From: Nageia nagi
Lineage: Eukaryota; Pinophyta
Assembly: GCA_050084985.1 (NCBI GenBank)
Contig: JBITNC010000001.1
Location: forward strand, 53,940,001 to 54,004,000
Length of the DNA: 64,000 nt
Direction of reading: 5' to 3'
The translations under genes were made by a program, and so were the position numbers. Shown here piece after piece: positions 49,257-60,993 of this stretch. The number at the start of each line of letters is the position of its first letter. Positions within the stretch are counted from its first letter, which is position 1. Below the pieces are notes generated by a model. That model saw only the letters and a list, made by a program, of their open reading frames with translations, made no database searches and was not told the origin of the DNA.

Positions 49257-49609
49257 AAAATTTTTATAAATGTTGATGGATTATTTGCCACATTGTTACT
49301 TCCATATTAGGAAGTTATATTCATGTTGATGTATTGTTTGCCACATTACTACTTTCATTTTTGAAAAGTTTATCCTTGCTAGAAAGTTTTAGTGGATGGA
49401 ATGGTTAAAAATGTTCATTATTCTCCATGAATACAAATTTATGGAGTGGTTAAAAAGGTTTTTCCTTCTCCAAAATCATAATTTTTTGTATTCAAACCAT
49501 TTTACTTCTATTATCAAGAAGTTTATCCATTATGAATTAATGCCAGTTTACTCCTATTGTTGAGAAGTATGTTTATGGATTGATGGAAATTGAATCCATA
49601 ATCTACTCT

Positions 49610-50010
49610 TCCTTCATATGCACCTTGACTAAGTGGCATAATTAAGTTGGCATTTTGTGGCTTGTGCATCTTGACTTGTGGCATAGTCAAGTTGGCATTT
49701 TGTGCCTTATGGCATGCAAATCTTGACTAGGTGGCATAAGTCAAGTTGGCATTTTGTGGCTTGTTCTTCATCCAAGTATAATATTGTTGTTGGAGATCTT
49801 AAACCTCTAATTCAACATATTTATAAATGGATAAGAACATATGCATATTAAGGTGGCATTTGATGCTTGTGGCTATGCATCTTGATTAGTGGTATGATTA
49901 AGTTGATGTTTATCGCTTTGCATATTAACATGTGGCATGGTCAAGTTGGCATGTTATATTTTGTGGTATATGCATATTGAATTATGATCATTTTATTTTG
50001 GTCAAGTTGG
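49610..50010 (+). repeat. Tandem repeats, GGTATGGTCAAGTTGGCAT type
   Basis: Five to six degenerate units of about 55-65 bp with TTGACTAGGTGGCATA and AAGTTGGCATTTTGTG cores; related to 29095-29350. Confidence 0.8.
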
Positions 50011-50899
50011 CATTGAAAATAATTTAAAATTCTTTGCTTGAATCATAATTAGTGTAGTATGATTGGAAGTGTAGTATTAAATGAAAATTAGTAAAAATAA
50101 AAGAATGATCCTCACATAGCTGATAATATTAGGCCACATCAACTATAGGAACATTCATATTATACATAATAAAATCCTTATATAAGGATTACCAAAAATC
50201 TTACATTTGAAAGTTGCAGCTTAGAAAAATGCAAGACAAAACTATTAGTGCATCTCAAGTCTTATAAAAAGATTAATTTCAAACTAATTCATCTTATGAT
50301 AACTTTGACCTTTTCTTATCTACTTAAGCATAAAGGTAAAATTCATGAAATAGTTTAATAACTTGGTAGAAAATTAAACCAAGAATAAAAATGTTAAGAA
50401 TATAATTTCAGCAATTCATAATCTCATTTACCCCATAGGGTCATGACTATATGCATGTTTAAAAATCTTTCCAAGTCTGTTTTAGGTAAAATTATGAATA
50501 TCATTATCTACACCTTAAGGTGTTCAACCAAGGTAGTTAAAACAAAAATTATTTATGAGGGATGGATAGAAAGAATCTTTATATCTCTCTTCTAAGGAAT
50601 TCTTGTTGTGATAATTTTTAGAAAGAAGAAATAAGTTAAAGATTATAAACTCTCTCCTTCTTCAAAAACAATATTTTTTTTAAAGAGAAGTCAAGTGAAA
50701 AAACCTTGAAGACCCTTCTCCAATAGACTCAAGAATTTGGACCTCATATCAAATGAGTCATCTAAAGACCAAACTTTTTTATAAAATAAAAGGCAATTTT
50801 TTTAGTCATACTATAAAGTAAATTGTGGTACTTGTATAGTTATGTGTACACTATTTCAAGTTACCAAGTATTCTATAAAAGTACAACTAATTATCTATC

Positions 50900-52455
50900 T
50901 TCTTGCAATACAACTTTTAATATGTCTCTCCTTACCAAAATTGAAGGTCATGTTTAAGCTTCAAACATTAAGGAGGTTTTTAAATATTCTTTTTGGATGG
51001 ATGCTACAAAGATAGAATTTGAGGCTCTTATGAAAAATGAAACTTAGGACTTAGTTTCATATCCAACTATAAGGAATGTAATTGGTAATAATTAGCTTCA
51101 CAAGGTTAAGTACAACTCAAATGGTAAAATTGATAAAATATAAGGCAAGGTTGGTAGCTAAGGAACCTACAGTTGATTATAAGGAAACCTTTACCCTAGT
51201 TGCAAAGATGACTACAATAAGACTTATCATTACCCTTTATGTAGCTAAGGATTGGAAGGTGTTCCACCTTGATGAGAAGAGTGTTTTTATCAAGGTTACT
51301 TAAATGTTGAGATCTGCATAAGTTAGCCTAAGGGATTTATAATGTCTAGAAAAGAATCTCATGTGTGCAAACTAAATAATTCTTTGTATGGATTTCAGCA
51401 AGCACCTAAAGCTTCGTATGAAATGATTTCAGGATACTTTAAGGATAATGGGTTCTCAAAGTACCACATGGATTCATATTTATTTTTGTTAAAATAAGGA
51501 AAAGAATTGGTCTTTATTCTTCTCTATATTAATGATATTTTGATTACAGGGAATAATATGATAATCATCAATGAGTGCATAGCCAAACTTAAGTTAGAAT
51601 ATGAGATGTTTAACCTTGGTCTCTTGCATTACTACCTTGGTATGCAAGTGTATCAAAAATTATGTAGAAGTTTGGAATGGAAGAGTGAAAGCCTTTTGCT
51701 ATCCCATTTTCCCCTAAAACCAAGCTAAAATTGAATATACTTCAACATATAGGAAGTCTTCTATATTTGATCATCTCTAGGCTAGATATTACCTATGTAA
51801 TTAATATGATGATAAGGTTTATGTAGAAACCTTATGATGAGCATCTTCCTACAAATAAGAAAATATTAATATATATTGAGGGAACTATGAATCTCTCCCT
51901 CAAATATAATAAGTTACCTTTTGTTGCTCTTTCAAGTTTTTTATATGTTGACTATCGAGGATACAAAGATAATAGGAAATCCACCTCAACTTATATGTTC
52001 AACATTGGTTTATGTGTTATCTATTGGTATTCCAAGAAGCATCATATTTTCATTACATCCACCATAGAGGCACAATATAGAGCTATGTTAGTTGCATCCT
52101 AGGATGCTATTTGGATTAGAAATATGCTAAAAGAAATTGGGATTGAATAGTCAGCTCTTACTAAGATCTCCTTAGATAATCAATCAACTATTGCTTTAAC
52201 TAAGAATCCTACTTACCATAAGAGAATAATGTATGTTTAAATCAAAGCATTTTTTTTATCAAGGAAAAGTTTTAGATGGCACTCTATATCTTCAGTATTG
52301 TCCCTCTAACTCTATTGATTTTCTCACTAGACATCTCCTGGAAGCTCAATTTTGTGAGATTAGGGAGTCTATTTGGTTGGTAAAGTTGCTTTCAAAGAGA
52401 GTGGAGTTTTTAATTCATGTTTATGATGTCAACTTCACCCCTAGGAAGATTTTTT
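50900..52455 (+). pseudogene. copia RT and RNase H remnant
   Basis: Plus strand. RT begins with MSLLTKIEGH-like text (50910-50950). It runs on with KYKARLVAKEPTVDYKETF (51138 on), WKVFHLDEKSVFIKV (the M-D-V-K-x-A-F-L block), LNNSLYGFQQAPKA (51370 on) and a LLYINDILITG catalytic block (51519-51550; YVDD reads YIND). Then the frame 51887-52102 carries YRGYKDNRKSTSTYMF and TIEAQYRAM (RNase H S-T-x-E-A-E-Y). The end near 52340 has FLTRHLLEA. More complete than the RT of copia-B. Confidence 0.85.
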
Positions 52456-52943
52456 AGTTGTATGAGTGTTGACCTTTGTTGGTGTTGATCTTGTTTATGC
52501 ACTTTGTTTCATCTTAGTGTGTACATTTTTTTTATACTTAGTTCTCCATGTGTGATGAACTTGTTTGTACACCTTAAGAATATATTGTGAGTACTATGTA
52601 GTGATCCATGTGTGAGGAACTAGAATGTGCATATTTTATATTATATACTTTAATGATGATCAACACATGTTTATTTATACAATAGGTGACTATAGGTTTG
52701 ATTGACATCTTTGTGATGAATTATAATGCACAATTTGATCAATTTATGTATGGAAGTATTTGATTCATTTATATTATGTTGATATGAATTTATGATGCAT
52801 CTACCTAATCTTTTTATGATCTTCTTGTAGCTTTCAGTTTTCTTCTAAGAGATTGCAAGTTACTTACTTTGGATATGCAAGCTCATGGAAGCTCATGATG
52901 TCAACATATTATTGAATGACTACTACTTTTACATCACTACCAA

Positions 52944-53640
52944 AATACACAAATAGTGAATTGGGTATGTGGATGTGTATACTTGATGCTTGTAAATCAA
53001 ATGTTGTGGTTTATGTAGGCTATCTTGAGGGAGATTTAAACTTCATTGATTAAATACCCATAAACCCTAAATTAGGTATGTGGAAGTGTCTACTTGGTGC
53101 TTGTAAATTAAATATTATGGTTCATGCAGGCTATCTTGAGGAAGCTTTGAACTTCACTACCAAAATACCCATAAACCCTAAATTGGTTGTTTGCATATGA
53201 CTACTTGGTGTTTGTAAATAGAGTATTATAGTTGTGAGTTTCATGATACACAAGACCTAGGATATTTTTAACAAATGCATAACACAAATATAGTTTCATA
53301 GTCTGCAATGATTAAACAATACAACAAAATGGGTTTTCTAAAAATTAAAGGCCCATAGACACATGAAAAATAAGATCACAAACTAAAATACTAAAATGGT
53401 TTTGAAAATATGCATGATACTAATAAAGTTTAAGAGTATGCAATGATTATGTGATACACAAAATGGGTTTTCTAAAAATTAAAGGCCCATAGATATATGA
53501 AATATATGGAATATTAACCCAAGACTTGGGATTTGTTTGACAAAATGCATGAGAAAAACATAATTTCATGGTTGTAATGATGAAGGATTTATGAGTTTTC
53601 TAAAAGAATGCAAAAAAATACAAAGCATAGATATTTAGAA
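52944..53640 (+). pseudogene. Amplified PPR E-motif and S-unit fragments
   Basis: Two tandem pieces with the order CLLGACK, NVV, HAGYLEEALNFTTKIPI (52965-53090 and 53090-53230). From 53250 to 53600, three copies of about 140 bp follow with the words KMH, IVS, SAMI, NKMGFLK (AAAATGGGTTTTCTAAAAAT and TTAAAGGCCCATAGA each time), a degenerate form of the unit that ends the PPR repeat (SWNAMIxGYAQNGFxxKA). All broken by stops. Confidence 0.7.
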
Positions 53641-53689
53641 GAATATAAGCTCATGGATGAAGAATATAAGATCACAAACTAAAATACTT

Positions 53690-53910
53690 ATTATCACCTT
53701 ATCTTCCCACATCTCGCTTCATCTCACCTCATCCCGTCTCTAGTATCGCCTCCTCTCCTCTCATAATCCTAAATGCCCCTCTCTTCCTCCAAACTCCTTA
53801 GCTTGAAATGAAGAGAACATTCCTCTCCTCTCATAATCCCATGAAATGCCCCTCTCTTCCTCCAACTCCCTCATCTCCAAAAACTCAAAATGATAAGAAC
53901 ATTCCTAGTG
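53690..53910. repeat. Tandem pair of about 70 bp near the right CACTA end
   Basis: CTCCTCTCATAATCC then ATGCCCCTCTCTTCCTCCAA occurs at 53755-53790 and again at 53824-53860, with GAGAACATTCCT following each. Pyrimidine-rich. The copies are almost identical, so the duplication is recent relative to the surroundings. Confidence 0.8.
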
Positions 53911-53984
53911 CACCTAAGCTCCCCATGTGTGCCTTTTTATATTTTATTTTCATTAGTTCTAAGTGTTTATTGCTTAATAATTTT

Positions 53985-54100
53985 TTTTGGGGGCAATTAT
54001 TAACCATCACTTATTAAAACAAAAATTGGGGCAGTTAAAAATCATTGCTCATAAACTGCCTCAAATTATTCTTCCTCTAATGCTCTTTTTTGGTCTAGTG
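53985..54100 (-). repeat. Right subterminal repeats and terminal inverted repeat of the CACTA element
   Basis: GGGGGCAATTATTAACCATC and CAGTTAAAAATCATTGC words as at the left end, then the terminal repeat at 54082-54100. Confidence 0.85.
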
Positions 54101-54103
54101 AAC

Positions 54104-54695
54104 ATACACTTATCAATAAAAATGGAGTGGTTGAAAGAAATAAAGAACAATTATTTAGATGGTTCGATGTATGTTGGAGGAGATAAGACTATCTAACAAG
54201 TTGTGGGGTGAGGTTTTTCATACTACAATGTATATACTTAATTATTATTCTACAAAGGTAATGCAATATTACACTCCCTTTGAAGCTTAGTTTAGAAACA
54301 AACCAAGTATCTCTCACATAAGGATGTTTTCCTCTACTTGTTATGTGCATGCTCCTAAGGAGAATAGGAAAAAATGGATGAAAAATCCATTAAGTGTATC
54401 TTAGTTGGATACTCTATTGAATCCAAATACTATAGGTGTTATGATCTAATTTCTTGAAAGTTGTATATTAGTTGGGATGTGATCTTCAATAAAGTAGGAT
54501 CATACAAAAAGGAGGATGATAATATTGGAATCACTATAGATTTAAAATACTCTAGTTATAATGAACATTTTGAGCCATTACAGCCCTAACAAGCCAACAC
54601 TCTAGAGGCAAGTTCACCTTCTAGGAAGAAAAGGATCACTAGGGATCATCCACAATCTTAGATGTTGGATAAATACTTCACAAGAAGGGTCATAA
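54104..54695 (+). pseudogene. copia integrase C-terminal part, internal region 2
   Basis: Resumes exactly where 33983 stopped: after AAC the reading goes on with YTYQ, then a stop-broken NGVVERKN-like part (54120-54150), then KLWGEVFHTTMYILN (about 54200-54245), TPFEA, RNKPSISHIRMFSSTCYVHA (about 54297-54355) and the GKLY-x-S-x-D-V-I-F-type end near 54465-54495. These are the conserved C-terminal integrase segments of copia elements. Confidence 0.8.
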
Positions 54696-55480
54696 GATAA
54701 TAATCAAAGTAAGGTGGTCATTTAATTAATTATGCTTTGATGTTCTCTCTTTTGTTAAGCCTTCCAACTTCGAAGAAGCAATAGAAATTGAGTATTTAAG
54801 AAAGGTCATGGAAGATGAAATAGAACAAATTCATAATAATGACTCTTGGGATTTTTTCCTTCCTCCAAAAGGTAACACCATCATTGGTGTCAAGTGGATT
54901 TACAAGCTACAGTATAATGTTTATGGTAGTATCTTCAAGTAGAAAGCTTGCTTAGTGGTAAAATGTTATGCATAGAAATAAGGATTAGATTACGGAGAGA
55001 TATTTGCACCAATTACAAGACTTGAGATAGTCATATCTCTTCTAGCATTAGCTTCCTATTTTGATCTTTTTATTTAGTAAATGGAAGTAAAATTAACCTT
55101 TTTAAATGTATAATTAAATAAATAATTATATGTGGATCATCCATAAGGATTCACCATTCCAAAAATGAAGATAAAGTGTACATATTGAAGAAAGCTATTT
55201 ATGGGCTCAAACAAGCACATAGAATTTGGTACTCTAAAATTGGCACATATTTAGTGAAAGCCACATTATACACAAAGGTAAGTGGAACTGATTTCATCAC
55301 CATTTATTTGTATATTAATGATATTATATTCATGAGTACTTCCCATACCTTTTTGAAGTAATTTAAAATTGTCATGGTGAATGAGTTTGAGATGAGTAAT
55401 TTGGGTAAAATGGAATATTTTCTTGATATGCAAGTGAAACAGTCATCTAGTGGTATTTTTATCACTTAAACAAAATATGT
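54696..55480 (+). pseudogene. copia reverse transcriptase, internal region 2
   Basis: Blocks in order: NFEEAIEIEYLRKVMEDE (54770 on), DSWDFFLPPKGNTIIGVKW (54840 on), YKLQYN, LKQAHRIWYSKIGTY (55209-55250) and a LYINDIIFMS catalytic block (55308-55340; YVDD reads YIND). The central part (55070-55150) is stop-rich. Aligns with 4640-5300 and 14915-15180. Confidence 0.85.
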
Positions 55481-56249
55481 TGAATACCTTTTGGTTATAA
55501 TTTCCATGAAGAACTACAAACCAATTACTACATTAATAGGTGTTAATTGCAAATTAATGAAAGAGGACACTAATCCTCTTGTTGATGCAACCTTGTACAT
55601 TTCTCTTGTTGGTAGTTTGATGTATCTCACAACTATAAGACTTGGTATTATATTTGTAGTTATTTTAGTAATGAGATTCATGCATTCTCCACATGAATCA
55701 TATTGGGAAGTAGCAAAGATAATTCTTTGGTATGTAAGTGGTACAAAAATTTTAGTTTGTGGTATAAACCCATTAATTTTGATAATCTTGAAGCATACAC
55801 AAATGTTTATTGGGTTAGAAGTATTGATTATTAGAAAAGCAAATCCAAATATGCCTTCTTTGATAAACCCTTAATTTCTTAGAGTAGTAAGCAACATATG
55901 GTTGCTCTTTGCATTGCTAAAGTAGAACATATGGTTTCCTCCTCTACTTGCATTAAATCCATTTGGATTGCTAGAGTATTTGAAGACTCGGGCATAAAAA
56001 TTAGCTAGCATAGTATAATTCGTTATGATAACACTAACACCATTGCAATGATAAAGGATCTAGTTTTTCATAGTCAGAGAAAGCATATAGACATTCACCA
56101 TCACTTTATAAGAGACTTAGTGAAGGATGAATTCATTGAATTTAAATCATGTAAGTCAAAAGATCAACTTACAAATATCTTCATTAAAGCACTAACAAAA
56201 TATTGATTTCTCAATCTTTAGAATCGAATTGAAATTCAAACCATTCACA
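55481..56249 (+). pseudogene. copia RNase H region, internal region 2
   Basis: The frame 55491-55874 holds MKNYKPITT, LVDATLYISLVGSLMYLT, MRFMHSPHESYWEVAKIIL and WYVSGTK, typical of the connection between RT and RNase H in copia. RNase H follows with a degenerate S-x-E-A-E-Y part near 55890-55940, DNTNTIAM (56028 on), HIDIHHHF-type text (56083-56110) and SKDQLTNIFIKAL near 56155-56200. Confidence 0.85.
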
Positions 56250-56262
56250 TTAAGAGGGAGAA
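56250..56262 (+). other. Polypurine tract of internal region 2
   Basis: TTAAGAGGGAGAA directly before LTR3 (TGAACG). Confidence 0.8.
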
Positions 56263-57097
56263 TGAACGAAAATGATGCTCCATGATTTGAATATTTAGAT
56301 TTTGACATCAACAATTTTGTCATATCTCTCTCTCGCCAATGGCTACTACCAGACTATTATTTCAATCACCCAGTTTAATTTTTGTTGCTTGAATGTAGTT
56401 AATATTGTAATTCTCACAATCTAATCTTGTTAATATCATATATTCATCTATTACAAGGACATGGGCATCCATAACTTCATTTATATTTTTTCTTGACTTC
56501 TTGGGCAAATTTTATCTTTTAGTCAGATTTTATTTAGTGTAAATAGTCAATCTTCTTGAAAAATATATGTAAAGGGATATTTTCCCTCATTTTATGGTAA
56601 TCTTGCATTTATTCTACAATAGTAATAGCAAGAAATATTGCTCTACAACTCTTTTATATGGATTTGTGGTGTGCTTTCTTTTCTAGGCATGTTTGTATAA
56701 GAAAACACTTGTATATCTTTGCATAAGTAATCTAGAGAAAAATGAATATGATATTCAACTATTGGTGTAATTTAAATAGGTGAGTATTTATTATTTTTTC
56801 ATTTATGCAATAGATTTAGATATTTTCATGGTTGTCCCAAACAACCTCTTCTTTAGATCAATTTTCTTTTAGAGGTTATAAGTTTCATTCTAGAACTCCT
56901 TTTGATGTGATTATTTTTGTGTTGGATAAATGGTTCCAATACCTTTCCAACCATATATATAATTACATACATTTTTTTTCATATCATTCTCAAAAATTAT
57001 GATTTTTAGACCTATATTTATGTAGTCCTACTTAGTAAGCCCCATGAAGTGTTTTAATTCAAGTTGAGTTTGACCAATTTATTCTCTTTTATATGCT
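56263..57097 (+). repeat. LTR3 of the copia array, left part
   Basis: Starts TGAACGAAAATGATGCTCC, parallel to LTR1 and LTR2, up to about 57097 where a 5.4-kb insertion interrupts it. The right part is 62532-63019. Confidence 0.8.
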
Positions 57098-58797
57098 TGT
57101 CACATCCAAGTAATAACTAATACCATATATTTTTTCTCATAACCTATGCACATCATTACGTTGCTACAAACAACTTGAAAAATGCATAAGAATCCATATT
57201 ATAAGAATTAATATTCGCACTATTTATTAACCAAATAGTATCAAAGCTACTACTTAACCAAATAATATTGAAGCTACTACTTAACCAATAAATCATCATG
57301 AACCAATTCTCACTATTTCTTAACCCAATAGCACCAACGAGAACTATAAGAATCCTTGATATCCTTCAATGAATTCTAAAGGATCTTTTCCATACATATG
57401 ATCATAATAGGAACTATGGGACTTAGTGTTGACTTGGCTTAACTCAAGTATGATTATTATGATCTTGGTCATATACCTATTTGTTCTCCAAATTCACAAT
57501 CCTATTTTGAACAATCTTAAGGTTGGAAGTTCTCTCAGTTGGGTAAATGATCAAAGTAAATCATTCTTAGATCTACTCCAATACTTTTTTTCTAAATAGG
57601 TTCATTCATGCCACATCCCTTGGCTTGGTTTTTTGTGTATTTGAAATACACTTAAGAAACTTCACCTTAAGTACTAGGACTATTGTATTTAGACCTCTAC
57701 TTACTACCTATTCTCAATGGATCAAACCATATCCATTTCCCAAAAATTATTATATACTTGGTTAAAATCATTGTTGAATAATTCAATAGATAAATACTTA
57801 TCATTTGTAGTTGCAGTGTTGTAGGTCAATATTAAATTTATTTATTTCACTAAATATAATTTATTTTCAGCTACAAGTATTTATCTTGTTGACTAGTTGT
57901 AAAAGCTTAATCTCTTACTTTCTTTGAGAGTTTTTAATTACTTTTGATGATATATGTTTGGGCAGACTTGCCTTATTAATCATTCACATCCATTTGGAAG
58001 GACTATCCTTTATAACTATGAACTTAGACCAATAAGTTCATTCATTTGATTTTGCCAGAGAAAAAGATCAAACATGATTAATGATTACCATTTTTATTTT
58101 ATTTATTGTTGGTTCAATAATCTTATTATTATTCAATAAAATACCATACTAGAAACTTTGGTTTACGCTTTGCATATGTGATCTAAGTTTCTTTCTCATA
58201 GTATAAACATTATAATTAAGTTGAAAAACTATAGAGGACTAATATCATTGAGATTTCTTTTTTATAGAAATCTTTCAATGTTCCTATATTACATTCTGAA
58301 ATGGAAAATACTTTGAACTTTCATAAAGCTTTAATCAAATTCCATGCTTACTTTGATGAGATCATATTTACATTAGCAAAAGTAGGAGGATATATCTCAC
58401 TACATCTTCCTACTACATCATTAAAATATTTTCTTGATATTTCCCATTACAATATTTGTTAGGAACAAATAGCCTCATCATAACATGTTATCGATTATCA
58501 AAGTTTTCATGAAACCTTACAACATATTGCATTAGTGATTTCAACAATCAGAAAGATCCATAAATTGTAATTATAAACAATCCAAATATGGGTCATGAAT
58601 TAGTACAAAAGTATTATTAAACTTGCAAGAAACATTCTTAGTATAACCATTAATCAATTTCGAGATTTGTACCAATTTACATAGTAAATGAAATCAAGAA
58701 GTAATGCAGACATTCAGAGTTGAGGAGTTCATTCTTCCATGAAAATTAGGTTATCTCTCAATCAATGGGATAGTGTGTTATCTCATTGGTTCTTACA
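57098..58797 (-). repeat. Candidate LTR of the 5.4-kb insertion
   Basis: Plus-strand ends TGTCACATCC and GGTTCTTACA, so TG...CA in both directions. The minus strand shows AAGGGGGGATAG directly before TGTAAGAACC, a good polypurine tract. A 10-bp inverted pair, GGGATAGTGT and ACACTATCCC, spans the border (58768-58803). Confidence 0.55.
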
Positions 58798-60993
58798 CTA
58801 TCCCCCCTTGAACTTATTGGAGCTTTCACTTCATGCACATACAACACTCAACAAGCAAACATGCATAGCCTACATGATGTCAACCTCATAGACTTCGAGG
58901 CTATAAAATATGCCTATATGATTTAGATAAATGATCATGAATGATCAATATGATATATTTCTAAATTTTAGATTAAAGGAAAGCTTCCTTTATTAATTTA
59001 CTCAAGTGTAAGGGGATGTGAAACTATGATGTATCAAACCATATATTATCCTTTTTTTTCATAATGTTATTATAAAATGAAGCAAGGCAGTAATATGTAA
59101 ATGCTAAACTAATGCATCCATTATATTCTTTATGCTGAAGGTAAAACTCATAAGATCATCATGGTAATATATTATTTTATTTAATTCCAGGGCATATAAA
59201 ATAATACGTGTAAGAGGTTACTTCATTGTCTATTAGAATGTTTGTTATATGTAAAGAATAGGATCAAAACAACAATATGTTAAAAGTAAATTCATATGTA
59301 TGAAGAGGCCATAACTAATTTACCTTTGTGACTATTCAAAATATATTCATGTAAGTAATTGTACAATAGAAAAGATGTATGTATGGGAAGCACAATGCTT
59401 TAATAAAATGTAGCCATGTTTAGTAATATATCAACGATGTATGAACAAGAATGAGCAATTATTTTAGTAAATAACATGCATTACTAATGTGTATTTATGA
59501 ACAACAAAACATAGTAGAAGGAAAGAGTCAATAAGTCACCAATATTTTCCGTTCTCGTAGAATAAAATATCAACAATATTGTACTCGAATAAAGTGATAA
59601 ATCATTTGGCAATGTCTCATCGATATGCAGCCTTATTCAGCCTTATATTTAAAAATATGCCTTTGTGAAATGGTGTGTAAATGAAAACATTGTTTGTGCA
59701 CATAAAAAGAACAATAATTTATCCATTAAGTTGCCTCATTAATAAAATGTTGATTAAGTATGAACAAAATTGCGTAATGGAATAGTTAACTATATATAAA
59801 TATGTCTAAACTGAAAAACTTTAACCATAGTATATGTATAAGAAAGGGAAGCCAATACGCCTCTACAAATTGCAGTCATGATACAGTGTGTTCACAAGAA
59901 CAAGGATAACAATTATATAACAATTGTACAAGGGATAGTAATAAATTGTTTGGCATTGGTCCTTAGTAAAATGAAGTCATATAGAACAGTAAATATTCAG
60001 GATATTTTAGAAAATCAATTGGTATAATGCCTCAAACAAATGTAGACATCTTATAATCAAGTGAACGGTATTAATGAGCATTTTGTCGAATAGTTGTAGG
60101 AAGACGTAGTCCAGAATACAACCTCACAAAAATGATAAGTTCTCGTTATGTACTATAAAAATCGTTGAATGGTTTTTGGCTTTTATTCTATTCCTTGTTA
60201 GTGATCTACCCTCAAAATTCAGCTTCAATCGTGATAATATGAAGAAGTTATGTACAAAATACAAACAACACATTTTCCAAAATTTTAAAAAAGAAAGTGA
60301 TGAATTTCACCGACTAATCTAGATGGCATAGACTCATATACTTACATGGAAGTGATTATAAATGAAGGCTTAATCACTATCTGAACAAACATAGACCCGA
60401 GAAAAACCTAACCAAATGAAATAATTTGTGCAATACCCACAAATTGTTTGATATGATGCATAATCCAGATGCAGAGCAGGATACACCCAAAACTAATTTT
60501 TCTTAAGGAGGTTGCAGATTGTTTGACAAAATACCAAATTAAATATAGTCCGATGGGATGTAGTAATTCTAATTATTCACACAATGTCTACTCGTAATTT
60601 AACAAATGCCTCATCAAAATGTTAACATATATGACTTTAATTTCAGCACAGAGGATACAATAAAAATGAAGACAAGAAGTAATTTTCAAAGAAATCCTAT
60701 TCGACATCAGCACAATATCAGGAGCAGGATACCAAACTTCAAAAACGAACAAAACGTAGGGTAATAAATGGCTTACTTGGTCATAAAATATAGGGCAATA
60801 AATGGCTTACTTGGCCATAAATTGAACTAACAAAATCACAGATTGTGCCTATAGACATTCTTCTCAAACGCTCCTTTAAACTCTTTGGCTAAATCTCATG
60901 CCTCTGCCAGAAGAAACCCTTTTCTATTTCTACCATGAAAACAAGATAAATTTCAAGATTTTCTGAATTTCCTTCCAAATCAAAATTTAAAGT
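58798..60993. other. Non-coding, CpG-richer internal stretch
   Basis: No frame with a family motif on either strand. Loosely repeated words (AATGCATC, ATGTAG, AATATGCCT) suggest degenerate repeats. A clear tandem pair lies at 60757-60823. CpG sites occur roughly every 70 bp around 59520-60600, against very few in the copia remnants. Confidence 0.5.
60757..60823. repeat. 34-bp tandem pair
   Basis: TAGGGTAATAAATGGCTTAC and TAGGGCAATAAATGGCTTAC begin the two copies; they differ at two positions. Confidence 0.9.

Larger units (their letters stand above)
49257..52943 (+). mobile_element. Defective copia fragment inside the PPR region
   Basis: Relative of copia-B without LTRs. In order: a non-coding piece with CACATTGTTACTTCCAT (49290), tandem repeats with GGCATAGTCAAGTTGGCATT (about 49610-50010), unclassified AT-rich sequence, RT and RNase H (50900-52455), and the 3' arm (52455-52943) ending at the point where copia-B has its LTR boundary region. 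PPR E-motif sequence lies on both sides (49256 and 52944). No clear short target duplication is visible because the PPR pieces are themselves repeated. Confidence 0.65.
33984..54100. mobile_element. CACTA (En/Spm) DNA transposon with nested elements and gene fragments
   Basis: 20117 bp. Terminal inverted repeats of 14 perfect bases, CACTAGACCAAAAA at left (33984-33997) and its complement at right (54087-54100). They are flanked by the 3-bp duplication AAC (33981-33983, 54101-54103) expected for this superfamily. On both sides the sequence continues the same copia integrase reading. Subterminal repeats with GGATGGTTA/TAACCATC words lie inside each end. A degenerate transposase of the plant Ptta/En/Spm family is at about 45460-47600 (minus). 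About 8.5 kb belong to a nested copia element and about 3.7 kb to another copia fragment, so the original transposon was near 8 kb. It carries many copies of PPR gene fragments. Confidence 0.9.
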
